Origin: Costus lasius
Taxonomy: Eukaryota; Streptophyta; Magnoliopsida; Zingiberales; Costaceae
Assembly: GCA_027563935.2 (NCBI GenBank)
Contig: JANVAS020000222.1
Span: 1 to 64,000 of the forward strand
Length of the DNA: 64,000 bases
Direction of reading: 5' to 3'
Below, piece by piece: positions 55,588-64,000 of the stretch. How positions within the stretch are numbered: position 1 is the stretch's first letter; every line of letters begins with the position of its first letter. The position numbers were made by a program, and so were the translations under genes. The notes under the pieces were generated by a model. That model saw only the letters and a list, made by a program, of their open reading frames with translations. It was not told the origin of the DNA and made no database searches.

Positions 55588-58500
55588 ATGACTACGAACA
55601 ATAGCAGACTGTCACTGCGATGCCTTCTAGAGAAGGACAAGTTGGTTGGATCCAACTTGATGGATTGGTATATAAACTTGAGAATCATTCTCAAGCTTGA
55701 AAAGAAGCTCCATGTCCTTAGGCAGCCTATTCCTGACCCACTTCCATGCTCGGCCTCAGCGGTTGAGAAAGATGCTTACGATAAGCATAAGGCTGATACT
55801 TTGGAAGTTGCACAATTGATGCTAACTAACATGTCGCCTGAGCTTCGAGGGCAATATGAATTAAAGAGTGCTTCTGAGATTATTTCTAATCTAAAGCAGC
55901 TCTTTGATGAATTGGTTAGGCTCAATCCTCCTAAAGTTTAAATTCCATGTGTTGAGTTGATTGGCTAAACAAAGGAAATGGAATTAAAAATGGAAAGGGC
56001 CAGAAATAACAGGTGCCTATCATGTGGAGGACCACTTCACATTTTAAAGGACATGGTGCGACTTCAGAATGGGAAGAAGAGAAGCAAGGCTTCGTCTTCA
56101 TGCTCAGGTATTTATGTTACAGAAGTCAACCTTTCTACTTCTATCTCATGGGTATTGGATACCGCATGTGGTGCTCATATTTGTACAAATATACAGGGGC
56201 TCAAGAAAAGTAGATCGGTGCAGACTGGAGAGATTGACCTACGAGTAGGAAACGGGGCACAGGTTGCTACTGTTGCTGTAGGAGTTTTGACTCTCTCCTT
56301 GCCTTCTGGACTTCAACTAGAGTTAGATAATTGATATTGTGTACCTTCGCTTACTAAGATCATTGTATCCATTCCTTGCTTGGCAAATAAAGGATTTAAA
56401 TTTAAATAAATAAGAACTCTTGTTCTTTTTCATTTGCAAATATGTTGTATGGAAAGGGTGCATTATGCAATGGTCTATATGTGTTGGACATGGATAACTC
56501 TATATGTAACATAAATCACAAAAGGACCAAACTGAGTGGTTCAGTTGGTGCTTTCCTATGGCATTGTCGATTAGCCCATATAAACAAGAATCGCATTCAA
56601 CAACTCCATGCAAATGGGTTGTTAGATTCAAGTTCCTTGGAGGAATTTGATACTTGTGAGCCTTGTTTATTAGGAAAAATGACAAAGGCGCCCTTCACCA
56701 AGACAAGTGAGAGGGCAGGAGGTTTATTGGACCTTATACACAGTGATGTGTGTGGACCATTCAATAAACAAGCCAAAGGAGGACACAACTACTTCATTAC
56801 CTTTACTGATGATTTCAGTAGGTATGGTTATGTCTACTTGATGATACATAAATTTGAATCCTTTGAGAAATTCAAGGAATTCAAGAATGAAGTAGAGAAC
56901 CAGCTTGGTAGATCCATTAAGGCTCTTCGATCAGATCGTGGTGGAGAGTACCTGAGTGGTGAGTTCCTTGACTATCTAAAAGAGTGTGGGATTCTATCCC
57001 AACTCACTCCGCCTGGAACACCTCAATGGAATGGTGTGTCTGAAAGGAGAAATCGAACTCTGTTGGACATGGTTCGATATATGATGAGTCATGCAACTCT
57101 ACTTCCCTCATTCTGGGGACATGCACTAGAGACAGCTTCTCTGATACTGAATAACGTTCCATCTAAGAGTGTCTCAAAGATTCCATACGAGGTATGGAGT
57201 GGGAGACGCCCTAATCTATCTTTTATCAAGATCTGGGTATGCGAGGCATATGTCAAGCGTCAGGATTCTAGCAAGCTAGAACCTAGATCTGATAAATGTG
57301 TGTTTGTGGGGTACCATAAGGAAACTAAGGGTTACTAGTTCTATGTTCCCACCGAGAATAAAGTTTTTGTTGCTCGGGGTGCTATCTTTCTAGAGAAAGA
57401 ATTTCTCATGAAAGAAGTTAGTGGGAGGAAGTTTGACTTGGATGAGGTCCAAGTGCAACCACAAGATATAGAGATGGAACCTGAGCCACCTGTACCAGTT
57501 GCTAGGCAACCTGAGGCTCAGACATAGGCCCCACGTAGGTCTGGGAGAATTCGTCATGCACCTGAGAGGTATGGGTCGCTGCCGACCCAACATGACGGGA
57601 TCTTCATCATTGAGGATGAACCCAGGACTTATGATGAGGCGGTCAGTGGACCGGACTCCGAGAGATGGCTTGAGGCCATGCGATCCGAGATGGATTCCAT
57701 GTCAGCTAACCAAGTCTGGGATTTGGTTGACTTACATGATGGGGTAAAGCCTATAGGGTGTAAATGGGTCTTTAAGAGGAAGACAGACATGGATGGCAAC
57801 ATAGTTACCTAAAAAGGTAGACTAGTGGCTAAGTGATTCAAACAAATCCACGGGGTGGATTATGATGAAACCTTCTCGCCAGTTGCCATGTTCAAATCCA
57901 TTCGGATTCTGCTTGCTATAGCTGCATATCATGATTATGAGATATGACAGATGGATGTGAAGACAGCTTTCCTTAATGGGAAGCTAGCTAAGGATGTGTA
58001 TATGACACAACCTGATGGCTTCGTCCATCCTGCAGAGGCCAATAAGGTCTGCAGGCTAAAGAGATCCATCTATGGATTAAAGCAAGCATCTCGAAGTTGG
58101 AATCTTCGATTTGATGAAGCTGTGAGAGATTATGGCTTTATCAAAAGCGAAGATGACGCCTGTGTATACAGAAAATTCAGTGGGAGCTTGGTGACTTTTC
58201 TGGTCATGTATATCGATGACATACTACTCATCGGGAACGACATCCCTAGTCTTCAAGCTGTGAAGACATGGTTAGGGAAGTGTTTTGAGATGAAAGACTT
58301 AGGGGAGGCCGCCTATATCCTAGGCGTGAGGATCTATAGGGATAGATCCAAGAAGCTCCTAGCCCTTAGTCAGAGTACATACATTGATAAGGTCCTGGAG
58401 AGGTTTAGCTTGGATCAATCTAAGAAAGGGTACCTTCCAGTGAGACATGGCCTTACTCTCTAAAAGAGCCAGTGTCCCACCACACAGGCTGAGAGGGATG

Positions 58501-59192
58501 AGATGAGTTGAGTACCCTATGCTTCGGCAGTAGGATCGATCATGTATGCAATTTTGTGTACTAGACTAGATGTGGCTTATGCTATGAGCATAACCTGCCG
58601 ATACCAATCCAATCCTGGAATACAGCACTAGGTGGCTGTAAAGAACATCCTGAAGTATCTGAGAAGAACTAAGGATTTGTTCCTAGTCTATAGGGGGCAG
58701 GAAGAGCTCAGTATGTAGGGCTATACTGATGCATCTTTCTAGTCTGACCCTAACGACTTTAGATCGCAGGCTGACTATGTGTTCAAGATGAATGGAGGCG
58801 CTGTGTGCTGGGAGAGCTTCAAGCAATCCACCATCGCTGATTCTACAACCGAGGCTGAGTATGAAGCCGCTTCTAAGGCAACCAAAGAAGCCATTTGGAT
58901 AAGGAAGTTCATTTCTGAACTTCAGGTGGTTCCAAGTGCAGTGGATCCCATTGAAATCTACTGTGATAACAATGGAGCAATTGCACAAGCCAATGAACCA
59001 AGGTCTCATCAAAAATCCAAACACATACTCAGGAGATTTCACCTGATCAAAGATATCATCGACAGAGGTGATGTCAAGATTAGCAGAGTTGACACAGAGA
59101 ACAATCTAGCAGACCCATTGACCAAGGCTTTGGCGCAGCAAAAGCATGATGGTCACGCTAGAGATATGGGGTTAAGATTTCTCAACCTCTAG
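55588..59192 (+). pseudogene. Element G polyprotein, degraded
   Basis: ATG at 55588 (MTTNNSRLSLRCLLEKDK) starts a copia Gag, but the middle of gag is lost around 55920-55990 and the zinc knuckle is corrupted (RCLSCGGPLHILKD). Protease WVLDTAC, integrase HCRLAH, HSDVCGP, RSDRGGEY and VSERRN, RT with YIDD (near 58210) and RNase H TTEAEY remain. Many in-frame stops occur, for example at about 57337, 57525, 57812, 57835, 57945, 58461, 58630 and 58738. They come from mixed mutation types, in contrast to E. It cannot encode a working product. Confidence 0.88.
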
Positions 59193-59213
59193 GTCTTAGT
59201 GCAAGTGGGAGAT

Positions 59214-61274
59214 TGTTGGTGTCTATGCCCTAAGGACCTAATTCTAGTCCATTACTTGTACTACTTGACATTGATATTTATATCATACTGGCATTGTCAT
59301 TATCATTATTTGTTTACATCTGCGAACATGTACTTATATGATAATGTCCCTGGAGACAGATTGGATCTGTGCTCAAACTATTGTCCCTAGTGAATGTACA
59401 TTAGTGGATATGGGACAGCTATGGTACTTGTAAGACTGGTATATGGGCTGGTTAGGCACGAGATGCTAACGCAGGCATATGGGTATATCAGTGGTAGATA
59501 TACTGGACCGACCCGCTATGAGGCAATGACTTGGTGTCACGAGTTATCCTCACAAGTGATAGGAGATGCATTGATCCCTTGACTTGAGGTCATTGGCCAT
59601 TCTATATGGTTAAGGATATGCTTTGATACAACCTAACGCCTTGCCGTAGTTGGGAGGTAATAACGGTTGTCATTGGGCCTGTCACGACCCATATGAGATG
59701 GTCAATGCACAGACATAGGATTTGCCCCTTCCTAAGGGAAGCATGATATCCATGGAGCTCCTCTATGGTTCTATGACTGAAAGTGTATGGCCATACCCAA
59801 GTTAGACCTGATTTAGTCATAGTCATGAGATTGGATAGAAACAAGTGGTGACACACTTGGCCAATCGGATATCAGTTCGGCAAAGAGACTGTAATGCATC
59901 TGTACCTGGTTGCGATGATGGGGATGTCGATGTCGATATCTATTCCGATGACTTGGGTAGCAACGATGCACTGCTAGGTGCCACTCACTGCTTGTGGTGA
60001 CCTTAGGTCAGCACTGCCAATGTTAGAGGAACCTACAGGGTCGCACACCTTGATACTCAAGTTCTCGCATTGATCCGGAAGCCTTATGATCGAGTTAATG
60101 GATAACTCGGATCTGTTTTGGAGATTTCATCAGCGCCAATGGGCCTGATGATATGGAAGAGACTTATTGGAGCCAACTTCCATTTACGGCATTTTAACCA
60201 TGGTAAGCCCAATTTGACCATGGGTTAAATTGGATTGGATTCAAGGGCTTGGTTAACATGAAAAATGGACCTTGGGCTGGGCCCATTGAAAAGGTTGAGT
60301 TTAATGGGCTTAAGGAGAAGAAAAGGGATGGCGCATGCTTAACCCTAGTTAGACTAGGGTTAGCGCTTATACCTCATGTGAGTTTAATTGATCATGATAA
60401 AATAAGGGCTAATTAATTAATTAGAGTCCTATTTTTGTGGGATTAAATGCGCTGATCTATTTGAATTAATTAGAGTCCTAATTGGATTAGGACTTGATTC
60501 AAAGCTTAATTTGAATCTTGATCAAACCGCCCCTTGAGTCCTAATTGAATTAGGACTTGATCAAGTCGCCCACTTAAGTCCTAATTGGATTAGGACTAGT
60601 CTTGATCAAACCGTCCATGTAAATCCTAATAGGATTAGGACATGATCAAGACGCCCACATGAGTCCTAATTAGATTTGGATTTAAATTCCTACTTCTTCT
60701 CCTAGCCACCCAATTTGTTTGAATTGAGGCCACAAGTAAACTGCCTATGGTCTCTATAAATAGAGACCTTGGCCGCCCCTCTCAACACACTAATTTCTCT
60801 TGAAGGCGTGATCAATTGAAAGGGCAATCAAGTGAGGGCGAGTGGCTCCATCCTTTCCATCAAACCGCAAGTGTTCATCTTCCCTTCTCCTTGGCGAAAG
60901 GTGAACTTGTTCTTGGCGGCATCTCCTTCTTCCTCCTTGTTCTTGGCGCATCTCCCTTTGGTGGTGGCGCAAGTCTCTTGGAGGGCTCTCCCAAGGCTTG
61001 GATCTTCTTACCGAGGCTAGCACCGGGCATGGAAGAAGAGGCTCGAGGCATCCATGTGTGTGAGACTGCAGAGGGCGCACGCTTGGGCGCCTACCTTGAC
61101 ATCGGCCTCATCTCACTTTAAAGGTATTTTCTATCTCATCATGTCGACTCCTTCGCATGCGATCTTCACTGGGTTTTTGGGACTGACCTGTTTCGGGGAT
61201 ATTCTTCCGCTGTGCTATGTATTTATGTCAATAAAGCTCTAAAAATTTGTAAAATATCCCGGGGTTTCCCAACA
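59214..61274 (+). repeat. Complete LTR of element G (2061 bp)
   Basis: Preceded by PPT AAGTGGGAGA (59203-59212). Starts TGTTGGTGTCTATGCCC and ends TTTCCCAACA, giving TGTTG/CAACA terminal inverted repeats. It is followed by a second PBS-leader copy rather than flanking DNA. Confidence 0.9.
60749..60768 (+). promoter_or_regulatory. TATA box in perfect inverted repeat, second LTR of G
   Basis: Identical to 53499-53518. Confidence 0.75.
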
Positions 61275-61559
61275 GTGGTATCAGAGCTACTTGCGAAACT
61301 CGAACGATGTTTTTCATGCTTTTCAAGCTCACATGCCATATTTCAATTTTTGAAATTGTATGATGCATGGCGCACGGTTTTTCTAAAGTAGAAAAATTAG
61401 GGTTTCTTGTTTCTATCACCTTTTCAATCTCTTTTGGATTTTTGGGTTATTTTTCTTGCATGATTTAAGGATCAAAGGCGCACGTGGTTTTGTCAAGTAG
61501 GACGGGCATTGTGTCTTCGGACTGGCCGAGTCTTTTGATCTGACAAAATTACCAACTGA
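61275..61559 (+). repeat. Partial second copy of element G leader
   Basis: Matches 54026-54310 (GTGGTATCAGAGC through GATCTGACAAAATTACCA). It stops abruptly at 61559, where the 3' LTR of D begins. Confidence 0.87.
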
Positions 61560-62637
61560 CCAACAAGGTGAAAATCCGGTGATCCCAACGCCAAAGTAAG
61601 ACCCCGGACCATTTCTTGGGCGACATTAGCCCTCTTTCCATCCATACCGAAGTGGCGCAGCCCAAGGGCACTATGAGCCAACCCCCTGAAGATCCAACTC
61701 CAAGTGGGCCACTTAATCTGATTAGCAACATGGCCCAGGACCGAGCCGCGACAGTGGTGGCCCAGCCCACGACATCAAAGTTCTGTTGTTTTGTCGCGAT
61801 GTGCTTCGAGCGCATCTAAACCGTCTCCGTACAAAGACGCAGGATCACGCGACCAGCTTCAGAGAATATTAGGTAGTTGTTATTCCTTTTCTTGTAGTTG
61901 CAGATTGACCACTTTAGTGGCCTGCAAGAGTGGTTAGTTTGTTAGAGTAGGTTGTCTCTTATGTGTTTTATTTGTTCCCACCCCTCTTATTCTATAAAAG
62001 AGGAGGTAGGGCTAAGTGTTGAGTAGTTCTCTTAGAGGTAGGGATCTCCTGGTGAGCTAGAGTGAGCTTTCAGCTTGTGTGGAAGGTGAAGTTGCTTCGC
62101 CTTCGGAGTTGTAAGAGTCGGCGATCGGTGTCTCGACTCAGCTTGGTTTCCTGCTTTATAAGAAGTAAATCCCACCCTCCGGTGGGTCAGGTTCGCCTGT
62201 TTTTCTATTTTCTTGCTTTGATACCGAGTTGGCTTTCTCCTTTCTTCTTCACCCACGGTTGTCCATTCATCGGAGGCGTGGTATCTCTTGTTCTTAGTTT
62301 GTTTCAACTGCGTAGACGCGCGAGCTGAACCTCGCAAAGCCGCAGTCCCCCAACACAAGCTAAGCTTAAAACGCGCTAAGAGAGCTGCAGGAATTCGCTA
62401 AATTTGCTACAAGCTTAGTGCGCTGTATTACTTAGTTGGGTGTCGTTCCCTTCATTCGCATTCGTGTTGCCCTAATCGAACTCGTCGCTGTTTCGTCGTG
62501 CTTTCTACCGAATTCCCTGCACTTTTCCGACGCATTTTCTCTTCCCTCGTCTCATGATCCTCTCCCGTTTTATTGAGCATTGTGTACAACCCTAGAGTAC
62601 GGCTTAAGGATCCCCTCACCTATTAGACGCTTCATCA
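61560..62637 (+). repeat. 3' LTR of element D, 5'-truncated (1078 bp)
   Basis: Aligns with 31235-32304, including TATA box 61993-62000, and ends GACGCTTCATCA before CTGTT. The 63-bp repeat region is missing with the truncated part. A 17-bp-class insertion near 61920 and scattered substitutions separate it from the 5' LTR. Confidence 0.88.
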
Positions 62638-62642
62638 CTGTT
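62638..62642. other. Target-site duplication of element D (right), CTGTT
   Basis: Pairs with 30598-30602. Confidence 0.93.
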
Positions 62643-63321
62643 GTTTCTTCATCTATTGTTTGTGATATATGTGGTAACAATGGTCATGTCTCTGAAGATT
62701 GTAAAGTCATTGCTAGTCAGGATAGTGAACATGTTAATGCATTAGGGAACTATAATCAAAGTATAAACAATGATCCCTATTCTGGTACCTACAACCCTGG
62801 ATGGAGAAATCACCCCAACCTATATTGGAAAAACAACAACAATGTAGGGGGACAAACTGAAAATAGAGGATACCAACAAAAGCCAAATCAAAATCAAAAC
62901 TCAAATCAGAATGCAAATATTGAGTCCATGCTAGAAAAGTTCATGCAAAATCGAAGCAAAGAAGTTGAATATCTTAAGGTAATGGTTAGTCAACTTGCAT
63001 CTCAAGTAGGATCTTTAGCAGCCCACAACAAAATCTTGGAAAATCAAATAGCACAACAAGCTAGTAGTTCTTATAGACCCCCTGGAAAATTACCTGCTAA
63101 ACCTGAGTTGAACCCTATGGAGCACTATAATGCTATCATCACTAGAAGTGGGAGACAATTAGAGGAACCCAAAGGGAAAGTTGTAAAAAAATGAAAAAGA
63201 GCCTAATGATGATCATGATGATGAATTAGAGTTAGAAAAATCTTCTGAGCTTGAGCAAACCCAAGCTAGTTTGCCACCTCAAAATGGTGATGAACCAAAA
63301 GGGGATGTGTCATGTGAGAAA
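62643..63321 (+). pseudogene. Element H gag, C-terminal part (zinc knuckle and linker)
   Basis: Resumes H's gag after element D: zinc knuckle CDICGNNGHVSEDC, then the Athila-typical ALGNYNQSINNDPYSGTYN and WRNHPNLYW region, an N/Q-rich linker, a predicted coiled coil (MLEKFMQNRSKEVEYLKVMV) and AIITRSGRQLEEPKG. A stop at about 63192 follows an A7 run; one base of slippage there would join it to an acidic tail (NEKEPNDDHDDELELEKSSE). The frame ends at the insertion of LTR I at 63322. The upstream part of ORF 62580-63194 is D LTR sequence, not gag. Confidence 0.85.
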
Positions 63322-63788
63322 TGTTGGGAATCCCCGGGCTATAAGAAAACGAGAAACAGTGGAAGCGAGCCCGAAACGAGATTCCTAATTCAACAATGAC
63401 CGACTTACGAATAATACAAGGGATGTGATAGGGGCAGTACCTTATCAAGCAACTTTTAAAAGCAGCCGATGATGAAGACGCGCAAGGGCCCGTCCTCTGC
63501 AATCGCGCACACACGGACTCCTCGAATCCTCTCCAATCTCCACGCTGGGTGCTAGCCACGGAAGATGAGATCCACACCTCTAGCCTTCTCAACTTGCGCC
63601 ACTGCCAAGGAGAAGAAGGGATGTTGGCGACAAGGAGTGGGTAGCACTGCCACTTGTCCCAACCTTTGATGCCGAAAAACTTTTATTGTCGTCACCTCCT
63701 AGACCCTCACGCTAAGGAGCAGAGGGGAGGCGACAACTAGAGACAAGAGAAGAGTCTGGTACAAAAGAATCTCCCAGGTGGGCCTCTC

Positions 63789-63796
63789 TATTTATA
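63789..63796 (-). promoter_or_regulatory. TATA box of LTR I
   Basis: Minus strand TATAAATA within CTATTATAAATAGAGAGG. Confidence 0.5.
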
Positions 63797-63844
63797 ATAG
63801 CAGAGTCAGACGCACACTAGAGATACTTCCCATTTGGGATAATG

Positions 63845-63994
63845 AGCATAGGCGCCTACTCACAATTATACGTCATGGGTTCGAATCCCCGCATACAAAA
63901 TTAATTGTAAATGCACCCAAGCATAGGCGCCTACTCACAATTAAGCATCATGGGATCGAATCCCCGTAGACGCAATTAATTGTAAATTGTGCCA
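63845..63994. repeat. 75-bp tandem duplication with tRNA B-box-like core
   Basis: Two units (63845 and 63920) share the palindrome TAGGCGCCTA, a GGTTCGAATCC or GGATCGAATCC core (63878 and 63953) and AATTAATTGT arms complementary to ACAATT before the core. They would lie in U3 of LTR I. Confidence 0.75.
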
Positions 63995-64000
63995 AGGCTT

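Larger units (their letters stand above)
53000..61559 (+). mobile_element. Element G: rearranged piece of an older, divergent Angela-like copia element
   Basis: Order: 3' half of an LTR, full internal region, complete LTR (59214-61274), then 285 bp that repeats the start of the internal region. Both ends are broken inside D sequence and no target duplication is seen. It is therefore a segment of a tandem (LTR-internal-LTR-internal) rather than a clean insertion. Coding sequence is divergent from C (about two-thirds identical by eye) and has many stops. Confidence 0.82.
30603..62637 (+). mobile_element. Element D: decayed Ty3/gypsy (chromovirus-like) element carrying nested elements E, F and G
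   Basis: Bounded by CTGTT duplications in H's gag. It keeps a 5' LTR (30603-32304), a degenerate PBS, the first part of its leader, a gag-protease-RT fragment (50747-52978) and the last 1078 bp of a 3' LTR. Most of RT, RNase H and integrase and the first 632 bp of the 3' LTR are missing, replaced by G. The matching LTR parts are visibly more diverged than those of the Angela copies, so D is older than its nested elements. Confidence 0.88.
63322..64000 (-). repeat. LTR of element I, minus strand, 3' end of LTR (continues past the window)
   Basis: On the + strand it starts TGTTGGGAATCCCCGG; on the minus strand the LTR would end GGGATTCCCAACA. A minus-strand TATAAATA (63789-63796) with GC-rich downstream sequence supports this orientation. 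No PBS follows at 63321, so it is a 3' LTR or a solo LTR in H's gag. No known family was recognised. Confidence 0.6.

Overview
This window is plant nuclear DNA made almost entirely of nested LTR retrotransposons. No host gene, rRNA, tRNA gene, CRISPR array or bacterial feature was found. The signature is a large, repeat-rich angiosperm genome. Most elements are Ty1/copia of the Angela (BARE-1-like) type: LTRs of about 1.65-1.72 kb beginning TGTTGGGG, a tRNA-iMet-type primer binding site (PBS) TGGTATCAGAGC, a polypurine tract (PPT) AAGTGGGAGA, and one gag-protease-integrase-RT-RNase H frame. They sit in older Ty3/gypsy DNA: Athila-like LTRs and gag, plus one chromovirus-like element. The species cannot be named from the sequence.

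Layout, left to right. (A) 1-3823, 3' half of a + strand Angela element. 3824-4653, piece of an Athila-like LTR. (B) 4654-22930, minus-strand Angela element (TSD GATCT) with a heavily frameshifted polyprotein. Element (C), 9919-19042, + strand, TSD GTCCT, is complete, has an intact 1293-codon ORF, and sits inside B's gag. 22936-23433, rest of the Athila LTR. 23434-25435, minus-strand Athila-like LTR and leader. 25436-25820, unassigned. (H) from 25821, + strand Athila-like element whose gag is cut by a solo LTR (28186-29995, TSD AGATC) and again by (D), 30603-62637, a decayed Ty3/gypsy element (TSD CTGTT). The last gag piece is 62643-63321, and a further minus-strand LTR (I) begins at 63322.

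Inside D: its leader is interrupted by (E), 32482-50685, a minus-strand Angela copy with premature stops. E's 5' LTR is interrupted by (F), 40935-50086, + strand, TSD TGGCC, nearly intact with one in-frame UAG. The rest of D's pol and the first ~630 bp of its 3' LTR are replaced by (G), 53000-61559, a chunk of an older, divergent Angela-like element arranged half LTR - internal - full LTR - partial internal. Nesting reaches four levels (H > D > E > F). Hand-compared LTR pairs agree with that order: C and F LTRs differ at only a few sites, B slightly more, E more again, D clearly more.

The most interesting signals are non-coding. The Angela leaders hold three consecutive stem-loops with the same CUGCGN loop and compensating stem changes between copies, then a second hairpin group that is also kept as structure in the divergent element G. 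Other points: near-identical LTRs around a heavily frameshifted coding region in B (likely mobilised in trans), premature stops in E that are all C-to-T type changes, Athila LTRs that have absorbed a fossil PBS, a tRNA T-arm-like module inside some leaders, and a TATA box enclosed in a perfect inverted repeat. LTR differences and motif positions were counted by eye, so divergence figures are approximate.
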